DNA of 64,000 bases from Stenotrophomonas sp. HITSZ_GD (lineage in GTDB: Bacteria > Pseudomonadota > Gammaproteobacteria > Xanthomonadales > Xanthomonadaceae): positions 62,001 to 126,000 of the forward strand of contig NZ_JARQXB010000002.1 of assembly GCF_029543105.1 (NCBI RefSeq), written 5' to 3'. Shown here one piece after another: positions 28,690-37,810 of the stretch. A program made the translations under genes and the position numbers. The notes under the pieces were generated by a model. It did no database searches. It was not told where the DNA came from and saw only the letters and a list, made by a program, of their open reading frames with translations. Every line of letters begins with the position of its first letter. Position 1 is the first letter of the stretch.

Positions 28690-31353
28690 TCAGCCCACGC
28701 CCGATCGGCCGCGTTCCAAGGCCTCTGCCAGGAAGGGGGCAGTGCGCGAGGCCTTCGTCCGCGCCACCTCGCGCGGCGTGCCGCTGGCCACCACCTGGCC
28801 GCCCGCATCGCCGGCCCCGGGGCCGATATCGATCACCCAGTCGGCCTGCGCCACCGTGCGCATGTCGTGCTCGATCATCACCACGCTGTTGCCGGCCTCG
28901 ACCAGGCGCTGCAACTGCACCATCAAGCGATCGCCATCGGCCGCATGCAACCCGGTGGTGGGTTCGTCGAGCACGTAGAGCGTTCGCCCGCGCTGGCTGC
29001 GCTGCAGTTCGGTCGCCAGCTTGATGCGCTGCGCCTCGCCGCCGGACAGTTCCGTCGCCGGCTGGCCCAGCCGCAGGTAGCCCAGCCCGATCTCCTGCAA
29101 AAGGCGCAGGGGCCGCGCAACGGACGCCTCGTCGGCGAAGAAGGCGCCGGCTTCCTCCACGGTCATCTGCAACACCTCGGCGATGTTGCGGCCGTTCCAG
29201 CGCACCTTCAACGTGGCCTCGTTGTAGCGCGCGCCATGGCAGGTGGGGCAGGGCGCATACACGCTGGGCATGAACAGCAGTTCCACGCTGACGAAGCCTT
29301 CGCCCTCGCACGTGGCGCAGCGCCCCTTGGCGACATTGAAGGAGAAACGCCCGGCGTCGAAGCGCCTGCGCCGCGCATCGGGCGTGGCGGCGAACAGCTT
29401 GCGCACATGGTCGAACAGGCCGGTGTAGGTGGCCAGGTTGGAACGCGGCGTGCGCCCGATGGGCTTCTGGTCGACCTGCACCAGGCGCTGCACGGCGTCC
29501 ACGTCGCCGGCCAAGTGGCCGCGGGTGGCTTCGATCACCGAAGGCCCCTCGCTGGGGTCGCCGTCGGTCGCCTCGTCCTCCGGTTCGTGGCCCAGGTGCA
29601 GCAGGATCAGTTCGGGCAACGCTTGCGCGGCCAGGCTCGATTTGCCCGAGCCGGAGATGCCCGTCACCGCGGTCAGCACGCCGAGCGGAATGCGCGCATC
29701 CACCCCGCGCAGGTTGTGGCGATGGATGCCGCGCAGTTCCAGCCAACCGGCCGGTGCGCGTTCGCGCGTCGCGGGCGCGGGAATCTCGTCGAATAGATAG
29801 CGCGCAGTGTGCGACCCGGCCACCTCGCGCAACCCCTCCGGCGCGCCGCTGTAGAGCACGCGGCCGCCGTGCTCGCCGGCATCGGGGCCGACATCCACCA
29901 GCCACTGTGCGCGCCGCATCAGGTCCAGGTCGTGCTCGACCACAAAGACCGAGTTGCCCGCGTCGCGCAGCGCGTCGAGCGCGTCGTACAGTGCCTGGCT
30001 GTCGGAAGGGTGCAGGCCGGCGGAAGGTTCGTCGAGCACGTACACCACGCCGAACAGCATCGAACTGAGCTGCGTGGCGAGGCGCAGGCGCTGCATTTCG
30101 CCTGCCGAGAGGGTCGGGGTAGCGCGGTCGAGGGTGAGATAGCCCAGGCCGAGCCCGCGAAGCTGGCGCAGGCGCGCCAGGATGCCGCTGGACAGGCGCT
30201 GCGCGGCCAGCCGCTTCTCCGCCGAGAGCGCGGTGGTGCGGCGCACGTCCGGCGCGGCGGCATGTTCCGCGCGGCCGGCGGCCTTGCGTGCGGCGCGGTC
30301 GCGGCGCGTGGCATCCGCGCCGGCGGCCGTGCCGGCGGCTTGCGCGCGGAAATCGCCTTCGGCGATGGGCGTGACCAGCGTCTCCAGCGCATCCAGCGGC
30401 TGCTGCATGAATTCGCCGATGTCCAGCCCGGCGAACTTCACCCGCAGCGCCTCGGGCTTGAGCCGTTTGCCGTGGCAGGCCGGGCAGGGCTGCCCCTGCA
30501 TGAAGCGCGACACGCGCTTGCGCATCAACGCGCTTTGCGTGTTGGCGAAGGTGTGCAGCACATAGCGCCGCGCACCGGTGAAGGTCCCCATGTAGCTGGG
30601 CTCCAGCTTGCGCTGGAGCGCAGCACGGGTTTCGGCCGGGGTGAAGCCCGCGTACACCGGCACGGTCGGCGTTTCCTCGGTGAAGAGGATCCACTCGCGG
30701 TCACGTTTGGGAAGCTTGTGCCAGGGGCGGTCCACGTCGTAGCCCAGCGTCACCAGGATGTCGCGCAGGTTCTGCCCATGCCATGCCGGCGGCCAGGCGG
30801 CGATCGCGCGCTCGCGGATGCTCAGCGTCGGGTCGGGCACCATCGTCGCTTCGGTGGCGGCGTAGACATGCCCCAGGCCATGGCACTGCGGGCATGCGCC
30901 CTGCGGCGTATTGGGCGAGAAATCCTCCGCGTACAGCATCGGCTGGCCGGCGGGATAGGCGCCGGCACGCGAGTAGAGCATGCGCACCAGGCTGGAGAGA
31001 TTCGCCGCGCTGCCCACCGACGAGCGCGCATTGCTGCTGCCGCGTTGCTGCTGCAGCGCGACCGCGGGCGGGAGGCCGTCGATCGCATCGACATCCGGCA
31101 CGCCGACCTGGTCGATCAGCCGCCGCGCATACGGCGCCACCGACTCGAAATAGCGGCGCTGTGCCTCGGCATAGATCGTGCCGAAGGCCAGCGACGACTT
31201 GCCCGAGCCCGAGACGCCGGAGAACACCGCCAGGCAGTTGCGCGGGATGGCGACGTCGACATCCTTGAGATTGTGTTCGCGCGCGCCGCGCACCTGGACT
31301 GCGTGGGCCGCGCTGGCCGAGGACAGGTCACCGCCAGGTCTTCTTCTTGCCAC
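28690..31353 (-). CDS. UvrA2-type excinuclease ATPase (class II UvrA)
   Basis: 887 aa, GTG start at 31353 with GGGAGG seven bases upstream. Two ABC ATPase modules are present: Walker A GVSGSGKSS (~35-45) and GISGSGKSS (~565), with signatures LSAGEMQRLRLATQL and LSGGEAQRIKLATEL. The second zinc module C-x2-C-x19-C-x2-C is intact (CATCEGEG to CPTCHGA). The UvrB-binding insertion and first full zinc module of housekeeping UvrA are missing: RMLYSRAG runs straight into FSPNTPQGACPQC. That is the UvrA2 form, often linked to tolerance of DNA-binding compounds. A housekeeping uvrA elsewhere is expected. Confidence 0.9.
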   Translation of the reverse strand: MARRRPGGDLSSASAAHAVQVRGAREHNLKDVDVAIPRNCLAVFSGVSGSGKSSLAFGTIYAEAQRRYFESVAPYARRLIDQVGVPDVDAIDGLPPAVALQQQRGSSNARSSVGSAANLSSLVRMLYSRAGAYPAGQPMLYAEDFSPNTPQGACPQCHGLGHVYAATEATMVPDPTLSIRERAIAAWPPAWHGQNLRDILVTLGYDVDRPWHKLPKRDREWILFTEETPTVPVYAGFTPAETRAALQRKLEPSYMGTFTGARRYVLHTFANTQSALMRKRVSRFMQGQPCPACHGKRLKPEALRVKFAGLDIGEFMQQPLDALETLVTPIAEGDFRAQAAGTAAGADATRRDRAARKAAGRAEHAAAPDVRRTTALSAEKRLAAQRLSSGILARLRQLRGLGLGYLTLDRATPTLSAGEMQRLRLATQLSSMLFGVVYVLDEPSAGLHPSDSQALYDALDALRDAGNSVFVVEHDLDLMRRAQWLVDVGPDAGEHGGRVLYSGAPEGLREVAGSHTARYLFDEIPAPATRERAPAGWLELRGIHRHNLRGVDARIPLGVLTAVTGISGSGKSSLAAQALPELILLHLGHEPEDEATDGDPSEGPSVIEATRGHLAGDVDAVQRLVQVDQKPIGRTPRSNLATYTGLFDHVRKLFAATPDARRRRFDAGRFSFNVAKGRCATCEGEGFVSVELLFMPSVYAPCPTCHGARYNEATLKVRWNGRNIAEVLQMTVEEAGAFFADEASVARPLRLLQEIGLGYLRLGQPATELSGGEAQRIKLATELQRSQRGRTLYVLDEPTTGLHAADGDRLMVQLQRLVEAGNSVVMIEHDMRTVAQADWVIDIGPGAGDAGGQVVASGTPREVARTKASRTAPFLAEALERGRSGVG

Positions 31354-31561
31354 GCGAGGCCTCCCGGTTCATCGGGTGGGAGGCCGACGAGGCGCCCATG
31401 CTAGCGCCCGCGTCACGCGCGAAGCTTCATGCGCCGTGGACATCCGTGCCCGCCGCGCAGCATGCAGGGCGGCGATGACGGCTATTGCCCGCGGGTCGCC
31501 GGCTTTGGCCGACGTTGCGCCTGGCGATCAGGGCGTGGGCAGCGCGACGCGCTGCCCGCAG

Positions 31562-32104
31562 TCACTTCGTCGCGCGGACGGATTGCGGTACCCGGCGCAG
31601 CTTGCTCACGTCGTAACCCATCTCGGCGATACGGCGCACCGCTTGCTGGTAGTCGCTGTCGGACACCTGCGGCGTGCGCGCCATGTACCAGACGTAATCG
31701 CGCTTGCTGCGTGCCACGATGACCTGGCTGTAGCTGTCGTCCAGCCAGGCGATGACGTACTCGGCCTGCACGGGCCACACGAACTGCATGCCCCACACCG
31801 CGCCCTGGCCTTCCTTCTCGACCCGGCCAATCGGATGCATGGCGCGCAGCGGGGCGTCGAAGCTGCCCTTGCGATAGGTGAAGGTCGTCTGGATGCGACC
31901 GTCCGGCCGCAGGCGGTAGCTCTCCACCGCGTCGAAGGCTTCGCGCTCCGGCCACGAGGGAATGTGCGCGATGACGTACCAGTCGCCCATGAAGCGTGGC
32001 ACATCCACCGACGGCGGGCGCGGCAGTGGGCGGACATCGTGGGAGCTGCAGCCGGTGCCGAACAGGCTCACAGCCAGCAGGGGAAGCAGCGAGTAAATGC
32101 GCAT
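31562..32104 (-). CDS. outer-membrane lipocalin lipoprotein (Blc-like)
   Basis: 180 aa from the ATG at 32104. A lipoprotein signal ends in the lipobox GTGC at about residue 17. The lipocalin start motif FMGDWYVIAHIPSW and the later YVIAWLDDSYSQVIVARSKRDYVW strands are typical of bacterial lipocalins that bind lysophospholipids or fatty acids. It is the last gene of the lipid-remodelling operon, 8 bp after the cyclopropane-synthase homologue, which fits a role in handling damaged or modified membrane lipids. Confidence 0.9.
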   Translation of the reverse strand: MRIYSLLPLLAVSLFGTGCSSHDVRPLPRPPSVDVPRFMGDWYVIAHIPSWPEREAFDAVESYRLRPDGRIQTTFTYRKGSFDAPLRAMHPIGRVEKEGQGAVWGMQFVWPVQAEYVIAWLDDSYSQVIVARSKRDYVWYMARTPQVSDSDYQQAVRRIAEMGYDVSKLRRVPQSVRATK

Positions 32105-32112
32105 GTCACACC

Positions 32113-33183
32113 TCAGCGGGGACGAAAGAGGTAATGGGCCACCAGCCACTGCTGGCCGCCGTCATAGCCGAACAGCTCGGCGCAGGCCATCCAGAACATC
32201 CGCCAGCGCTGCCACCAGATGCGCGCGGCCGCCGGGCCATAGGTGGCCTCCAGCACCGGCATCACCTTCTCGCGCGCGGCGTCCTGGTTGGCCAGCCAGT
32301 GATCGGCGGTGCGCTGGTAGTGGGTGCCGTCCAGCAGCCAGCGCTGTTGCAGCTGCAGGTCGCGCTGGAAATGCAGCAGCGTGTCGGCCGCGGGCATCAG
32401 GCCACCGGTGAAGAAGTGGCGGCCCATCCAGTTGTCGCCGCCCTCCGTCTCGAATGGGTACATCAGCGTGCGGTGCGCGAAGATGTGCACGAACAGCGCG
32501 CCCTCCGGCTTGAGCCAGCGCGAGATGCTCGCCAGCAGGCGCTCGTAGTTGCGCATGTGCTCGAACATCTCCACCGACACGCAGCGGTCGAAGGTCGCCG
32601 CCGGCAGCGCGAGCGTGTTGACATCGCGCGTGATCACCTCGACGTTGCGCAAGCCCCGGGCTTGGCACTGCCCCATGATGTATTCGCGCTGGCTGTTGGA
32701 GTTGGAGACGGCGGTGATCCTCGCCTGCGGGTAGCGCTCGGCCATCCACAACGTCAGCGAGCCCCAGCCGCATCCCAGCTCCAGGATGCGCTGGCCATCG
32801 GCCAGGCCGGCGCGTTCGCCGTAAAGCTTCAGCATCGCGTCCTCGGCCTGGTCCAGCGTTTCGCGGCCGGTGGGGTAATAGCAGCTGCTGTACTTCAGGC
32901 GCTTGCCCAGGCAGGCCTGGAAGAACGCGGCCGGCACTTCGTAATGCTGGCGGTTGGCCGCGTCGGTGTGCAGGGCCAGGGGGCTGCCGGCCAGCTCGGC
33001 GATGCGCTGGCTGAAACGCGCGGCCTGCGCCTCGATGCCGCCTTCGGCTTCCTCCTGCAGGCGCTGCGCGCACAGGCGGCGGATGCCCGCGCGCAGTGCC
33101 GCGTCGGGCACCAGGCCGCGCTCGGCCCAGGCGATCAGTCCCGTCTCGGTGGACTCGGCCGGGGTCAATGAGGTCGCGTTCAT
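32113..33183 (-). CDS. cyclopropane-fatty-acid-synthase-family methyltransferase (short form)
   Basis: 356 aa. SAM-binding motif LELGCGWGSLTLWMAERYP near residues 120-135, acyl-substrate region AANRQHYEVPAAFF and LKYSSCYYP, and SVEMFEHMRNYERLL. It lacks part of the N-terminal lid of true CFA synthases. Such short SAM methyltransferases in ECF/ChrR-linked operons methylate unsaturated phospholipid acyl chains, and a related enzyme acts in furan fatty acid synthesis in Rhodobacter. The ATG overlaps the DUF1295 stop (4 bp). Confidence 0.85.
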   Translation of the reverse strand: MNATSLTPAESTETGLIAWAERGLVPDAALRAGIRRLCAQRLQEEAEGGIEAQAARFSQRIAELAGSPLALHTDAANRQHYEVPAAFFQACLGKRLKYSSCYYPTGRETLDQAEDAMLKLYGERAGLADGQRILELGCGWGSLTLWMAERYPQARITAVSNSNSQREYIMGQCQARGLRNVEVITRDVNTLALPAATFDRCVSVEMFEHMRNYERLLASISRWLKPEGALFVHIFAHRTLMYPFETEGGDNWMGRHFFTGGLMPAADTLLHFQRDLQLQQRWLLDGTHYQRTADHWLANQDAAREKVMPVLEATYGPAAARIWWQRWRMFWMACAELFGYDGGQQWLVAHYLFRPR

Positions 33184-33965
33184 TCGGAATGCTCCTTGGA
33201 ATTTCGGGGGAACCAGGGAAAGAACATCGGGGTGCTGCGCTGGTAGGCGCGGTAGTCCTCGCCGCGACTGCGCAGAGCCTGCTTCTCGGTGAACGGCACG
33301 CCGCTCAGGTAGCGCAGGAACAGGTACATCACCAACGGCCCGGCCCAGGCCAGCCACCACAGGGGCGAACCCACGGCCAGCAGCACATAGGCGAACCAGT
33401 GCAGCCACTCGAAGAAATAGTTGGGGTGGCGGGAATAGCGCCACAGGCCCTCGCGGCAGGTGCGCCCCTTGTGGGCCGGGTTGGCACGGAAGCGGGCCAG
33501 TTGGCGATCGGCCACGGTTTCGCCGCCCACGCTCAGCAGCCACACGCCGGCCGCCGCGGCCACCCACGGCCACATGTCGGCGCGCGGGTTGGCGGCGACC
33601 GCCACGAACGGCAGCGCGAACAACACGATCAATGCCGCCTGCGCCATGAAGAAGCCGAAGATCTTGCCTTGATGGCCACCCCAATGTGCGCGCAGGTATT
33701 GGTAGCGGCCATCCTCTTCCTCGCTGCGCACACGGCGCCACAGGTGCAGCGCCAGCCGCAGCCCCCACAGGCCGCCGAGCACGCCCAGCGCCACGCGCGG
33801 CAGCACCTCGCCATCGCCGAGCCAGGCAAGCAACACCGCGGCCGCGCCGACACCCTGCGCCCACAGCACGTCCACCACGCCGATGTTGTGGTGGCGGCGC
33901 TGCCAGGCGGCGCCCCAGGTCATCGCGACCACGGCGTACAACAGCACCCACGCCAGGTTGATCAT
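33180..33965 (-). CDS. DUF1295 integral membrane protein (steroid 5-alpha-reductase-like)
   Basis: 261 aa with about six hydrophobic segments. The C-terminal signature GLWRYSRHPNYFFEWLHWFAY and the final YLSGVPFTEKQALRSRGEDYRAYQRSTPMFFPW are diagnostic of the DUF1295/ERG4-like family of membrane reductases. In this operon it may reduce a double bond or otherwise process a modified acyl chain. Overlaps of 4 bp join it to both neighbours. Confidence 0.87.
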   Translation of the reverse strand: MINLAWVLLYAVVAMTWGAAWQRRHHNIGVVDVLWAQGVGAAAVLLAWLGDGEVLPRVALGVLGGLWGLRLALHLWRRVRSEEEDGRYQYLRAHWGGHQGKIFGFFMAQAALIVLFALPFVAVAANPRADMWPWVAAAAGVWLLSVGGETVADRQLARFRANPAHKGRTCREGLWRYSRHPNYFFEWLHWFAYVLLAVGSPLWWLAWAGPLVMYLFLRYLSGVPFTEKQALRSRGEDYRAYQRSTPMFFPWFPRNSKEHSE

Positions 33966-34510
33966 GGGGGTGCTCCGGCTAGGGACGACGGCGGCGCGGG
34001 GCGCGATCCACGCCGCGCGACCCGGCACAACAGCGAAAGCGCGACGCCCCAGCCCGCGCCCAGCACCAGCAGGCCTTGCCACGCCGGCGCGGTGAAGTGC
34101 ACCGCGCCAAAGCCGCGCGCGGCCGAGAGGTAGGCCAGCGGCGCAAGCAACAGGCCGAACAGCGGCGGCCACGCGAGGTGCCGCTGCAGGAAGGCCATCG
34201 AGGTGGTGAGCGTCATCGCGAACGCAGCCCACAGCGCCAGGATCCACGGCGGCGGTGCCCAGCCCAGCGGCGCGGCGGCGTAGCGCACGGTACCGCTGGC
34301 GGCGGCGCTGGCATCGACCAGCCACGCGCAGGCCAGCGCCAGCCACATCAACCGCAGGTCCAGCTTCGGTTGCGCGGATGTCATCAGTTGGCTGGCGACG
34401 TACAGCGTGGCGGCCACGAGGGCCGGCCACTGCCAGCCGCGCGCCGCGCCGGCCACGCTGCATAGCCAGACCAGCTGGTTGCCGAGCAGGTTGGGCCAGA
34501 AGCGCCGCAT
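33962..34510 (-). CDS. DUF2878 integral membrane protein
   Basis: 182 aa with five hydrophobic helices and short loops. NLLGNQLVWLCSVAGA at the N-terminus, SAQPKLDLRLMWLALACAWLVDA and PPPWILALWAAFAMTL are the DUF2878 pattern. The family is found almost only in operons with DUF1295, cyclopropane-synthase and DUF1365 genes; its activity is unknown. It lies 1 bp after the second cyclopropane-synthase homologue and overlaps the DUF1295 start. Confidence 0.82.
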   Translation of the reverse strand: MRRFWPNLLGNQLVWLCSVAGAARGWQWPALVAATLYVASQLMTSAQPKLDLRLMWLALACAWLVDASAAASGTVRYAAAPLGWAPPPWILALWAAFAMTLTTSMAFLQRHLAWPPLFGLLLAPLAYLSAARGFGAVHFTAPAWQGLLVLGAGWGVALSLLCRVARRGSRPAPPSSLAGAPP

Positions 34511-34511
34511 C

Positions 34512-35771
34512 TCAGCTGACCTGGCCGCAAGCCGGTGCGGGGCGATGGCCCGGGCGCGCCAGCAGCAGGTGCGAAACGCCGATGGAGCGCTCCAGGAAAC
34601 CGCCCTCGCAGTACGCCAGGTAGAACTCCCACAAACGGCAGAAACGCGCGTCGAAGCCCTGGGCGTGCACCGCGGGCAGCTGGGCGAGGAAGCGCTGGCG
34701 CCATGCGCGCAGGGTCAGCGCGTAGGAGTGGCCGAAGTCCTGCTGGGCGACCAGCTGCAGGTCGCTGGCGCGCGTCTTGGCCGCGATGATCGCGTTGATC
34801 GACGGGATGAAGCTGCCCGGGAACACGTAGCGCTTGATGTAATCCACGCTGCGCCGCGCCTGCTCGTAGCGGTGGTCCTCGATGGTGATGGCCTGCAGCA
34901 AGGCCACGCCGTCCGGCTTGAGCAGGCGCTGCAACGTGGCCATGTAGGTGTCCAGGTATTCGGCACCGATGGCCTCGATCATCTCGATGGACACCAGCTT
35001 GTCGAACTGGCCTTGCAGGTCGCGGTAGTCCTGCATCAGCAGGGTGATGCGGTCCTGCAGGCCCGCGGCCCGCACGCGCTCCGACGCCAGTGCATGCTGT
35101 TCGGCGGAAATGGTGGTGGTGGTGACGTGGCAGCCGTAATGCTGCGCGGCGTGCAACGCGAAGCCGCCCCAGCCGGTACCGATCTCCACCACGCGGTCGC
35201 CGGGCTGGAGTTGCAGCTGCTGGCAGATGCGGTCCAGCTTGCGCCGCGAGGCTTCCTCCAGCGACTCGCCGGCGTGCGTGAACAGCGCCGAGGAGTACAT
35301 CAGGTCCGGGGAGAGGAACAGGGCGAAGAAGTCGTTACCCAGGTCGTAGTGCGCGGCGATGTTGCGCCGGCTGCCTTCGCGGCTGTTGCGGCGCAGGCGA
35401 TTCCAGCCGCGCAGCAACCAGCCGCCGACACGGGCCGGCCCATGCTCCATGCTGTCGAGCAGGTCGCGGTTGCGCACCAGCAACTGCACCAGCGCGACGA
35501 GGTCGTCGCAATGCCAGTCGCCGTGGATGTAGCTCTCGCCGGCGCCCACGCTGCCTTGCGCAGCCACTTTGCGATAGAAGGCCGGGTCTTCGATGGTGAC
35601 CGTGACCTGCAGCCCGTCGCGGTCCTGGCCCAGCCAGGTTTCGCCGAAGGCATCGCGCACGCACAGGCGGCCCTCGCGCAGCGGTGCCAGCTGGGCCAGC
35701 AGGCGGCGGCGCAGGAAGGCATCCAGCGCGCCGGGGCGGGGCAGCGCGAGGGAAGGATTGATCTGGTTCAT
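34512..35771 (-). CDS. cyclopropane-fatty-acyl-phospholipid synthase homologue (long form)
   Basis: 419 aa, the usual CFA synthase length. There is an N-terminal SCP2-like lid (~25-130). The catalytic domain includes IAAHYDLGNDFFALFLSPDLMYSSA, the SAM motif VVEIGTGWGGFALHAA, TTTTISAEQHALA and SIEMIEAIGAEYLDTY. It adds a SAM-derived methylene or methyl to phospholipid acyl double bonds at the inner membrane. The operon contains a second, shorter paralogue, so the two likely perform different methylation steps. It overlaps the DUF1365 stop by 4 bp. Confidence 0.88.
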   Translation of the reverse strand: MNQINPSLALPRPGALDAFLRRRLLAQLAPLREGRLCVRDAFGETWLGQDRDGLQVTVTIEDPAFYRKVAAQGSVGAGESYIHGDWHCDDLVALVQLLVRNRDLLDSMEHGPARVGGWLLRGWNRLRRNSREGSRRNIAAHYDLGNDFFALFLSPDLMYSSALFTHAGESLEEASRRKLDRICQQLQLQPGDRVVEIGTGWGGFALHAAQHYGCHVTTTTISAEQHALASERVRAAGLQDRITLLMQDYRDLQGQFDKLVSIEMIEAIGAEYLDTYMATLQRLLKPDGVALLQAITIEDHRYEQARRSVDYIKRYVFPGSFIPSINAIIAAKTRASDLQLVAQQDFGHSYALTLRAWRQRFLAQLPAVHAQGFDARFCRLWEFYLAYCEGGFLERSIGVSHLLLARPGHRPAPACGQVS

Positions 35772-36535
35772 CGCGATTTCTCGGCCAGGGCAGGGTGGTC
35801 GTAAACGGGGTTGCGCTTCAGCCACAGCCGCAGCGCGTGCCAATGGATGGCCGCCACGACCTGGACGGTCATCAGCGGGTAGCAGGCCAGCACGCGCGCC
35901 AGGCCGCGCGCGTCGAGCGGGCGCCGATGCATGGCCTGGCTCGCGTCGAACTGGCGCACGCCGTCGCGCCAGACCTGCATGTGCACGCGCAGGTCCTCGC
36001 CAGGGGCGCTCAGGCGCCAGTCGTAGCGGCAGTCCATCGCCATGAAGGGCGAGACGTGGAAGCACTTGTCGAACTGCCAACGCAGCGAGGTGCCTTCACG
36101 GGTCGCCGTGGCGACCGGCAGCACGTAGGCGTGGCGTTCCTTCCACGGCGTATTGGTGATCTCGGCGACGATGCAATCCAGCGTGGTGCCGTCGGCCTGG
36201 TAGCAGTAGTAGAAGCTGACCGGGTTGAACACGTGGCCGGCGAAACGCAGGTGGGTGAGCAAGCGCACCGGGCCGACCGGGCGGCGGCCAAGCGTGGCGG
36301 CGGCGCGGTCGCGTACCGCGTCCGCCAGTGGCCGCGCAGGATCGCCGAGGTAATCGCTGCGGCGGAACTCGGCCAGGTTGCGGCGGTTCACCGACCACAG
36401 CCAGCGACCGGCGAAGACCGTGTCCAGCTCGTCCAGGTCCAGCAGCAGCTGCGCGATCGGATAGCGGAACGCATGCGCGTGCGGCTGGTGCCGCCGATGC
36501 GTCACTTCGCCGAAATAGAGCGCGCTGGCACTCAC
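35768..36535 (-). CDS. DUF1365 protein
   Basis: 255 aa from a GTG start (36535) that overlaps the stop of the FAD oxidoreductase. LYFGEVTHRRHQPHAHAFRYPI, LLTHLRFAGHVFNPVSFYYCY, EITNTPWKERHAYVL and FHVSPFMAMDCRYDW are the conserved DUF1365 blocks. These proteins always accompany the FAD oxidoreductase and CFA synthase homologue in lipid-modification operons. The exact activity is unknown. Confidence 0.87.
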   Translation of the reverse strand: MSASALYFGEVTHRRHQPHAHAFRYPIAQLLLDLDELDTVFAGRWLWSVNRRNLAEFRRSDYLGDPARPLADAVRDRAAATLGRRPVGPVRLLTHLRFAGHVFNPVSFYYCYQADGTTLDCIVAEITNTPWKERHAYVLPVATATREGTSLRWQFDKCFHVSPFMAMDCRYDWRLSAPGEDLRVHMQVWRDGVRQFDASQAMHRRPLDARGLARVLACYPLMTVQVVAAIHWHALRLWLKRNPVYDHPALAEKSR

Positions 36536-37809
36536 GCCATGGCCTCGTCGGAAGCGGCCGCGCGCCGGCGCGGCGTGCAGGCACGCAGCGCATCCACCAC
36601 GCGGCGGGCGCTGCGGATGCCGTCCTCGTGGAAGCCCCAGCCCCAGTAAGCGCCCGCAAACCATGTGTGGCGGCGTCCCTGCAGCTCGCCCCAGCGCTGC
36701 TGCGCGCGCACGGCGGCGTGGTCGTGCACCGGATGCGCGTACTGCAGCGTGCGCAGCACTTTTCCAGGGTCGATCGCCGCGGTGCGGTTGAGGGTGACCA
36801 CCAGCGGGGTGTCGCCGGGCAGGCCCTGTAACAGGTTCATGCAATAGCTCACCGTGCAGGGCGCCGTCGGGTCGCCAGGCACGTGCGCGTTCCACGCCGC
36901 CCACGCCTTGCGCCGGCGCGGCAGCAAGGAGGCGTCGGTATGCAGCACGGCCTCGTTGGATTGGTAGCGGATGGCGCCGAGGACTTCGCGCTCGGCGGGG
37001 TCGGCATCGGCCAGCAGCGCCAACGCCTGGTCGCTGTGGCAGGCCAGGACCACCTCGTCGAACATCTCCACGCCGGCCGCGCTCTGCACGCGCACGCCCC
37101 AAGGCAGGCGCTCCAAGGCGTGGACCGGGCAGCGCAGGCGCTCGCGCACACCCCAGCGGCGGCGCAGCGCATCCACGTAACGTGCCGAGCCGCCCGTCAC
37201 CACGCGCCACGGCGCGCGCCCGGTCATCTGCAGCATCTGGTGGTTGGCCATGAACTGGACGAGGTAGCGCGCGGGGAAATCCAGCACGGTGGCGGTGGGC
37301 GAGGACCATAGCGCCGAGGCCATCGGCAGCAGGTGTTCCTCGATGAAGGCCTGGCCGTAGCGCTCGCTGCGCAGGTATTGGCCCAGCGTGGGGCCTTCCT
37401 GCTCGGCCAGCAGCGAAGGCGCCGAGCGGTAGAAGCGGCGCAAGTCGGCCAGCATGCCCCAGAAACGCGGCGATACCAGGTTGCGGCGCTGGCAGAACAG
37501 CCCATCCAGCGAGGTGGCGTTGTACTCCACGCCGCTGCGTTCGCTGTGCATCGAGAAGCTCATCGTCGTGGGCTGCGAGGCCACGCCCAGCTCGTCGAAC
37601 AGCGCCGTCAGCAACGGATAGTGCAGCGGATTGAAGACGATGAAGCCGGTGTCCACCGCCATGCGCACGCCGTCGACCTCCACGTCGTGCGTGTGGGTGT
37701 GGCCGCCCAGGTAATCGTTGGCCTCGAACAGCGTGACGTCATGGTGGCCGTCCAGCCACCACGCAGTGGCCAGCCCGGCGATCCCCGAACCGATGACCGC
37801 GACGCGCAT
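36532..37809 (-). CDS. FAD-dependent amine-oxidase-like oxidoreductase
   Basis: 425 aa. N-terminal Rossmann motif VIGSGIAGLATAWWL, then FEANDYLGGHTHTHDVEVDG (the second FAD/GG motif), DTGFIVFNPLHYPLL, and a C-terminal FAD motif WFAGAYWGWGFHEDGIRSARRV. This is the NAD/FAD-binding protein typical of CFA-synthase/DUF1365 operons, with a possible role in desaturating or oxidising methylated acyl chains. It starts 1 bp after the desaturase stop. Confidence 0.88.
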   Translation of the reverse strand: MRVAVIGSGIAGLATAWWLDGHHDVTLFEANDYLGGHTHTHDVEVDGVRMAVDTGFIVFNPLHYPLLTALFDELGVASQPTTMSFSMHSERSGVEYNATSLDGLFCQRRNLVSPRFWGMLADLRRFYRSAPSLLAEQEGPTLGQYLRSERYGQAFIEEHLLPMASALWSSPTATVLDFPARYLVQFMANHQMLQMTGRAPWRVVTGGSARYVDALRRRWGVRERLRCPVHALERLPWGVRVQSAAGVEMFDEVVLACHSDQALALLADADPAEREVLGAIRYQSNEAVLHTDASLLPRRRKAWAAWNAHVPGDPTAPCTVSYCMNLLQGLPGDTPLVVTLNRTAAIDPGKVLRTLQYAHPVHDHAAVRAQQRWGELQGRRHTWFAGAYWGWGFHEDGIRSARRVVDALRACTPRRRAAASDEAMA

Positions 37810-37810
37810 G

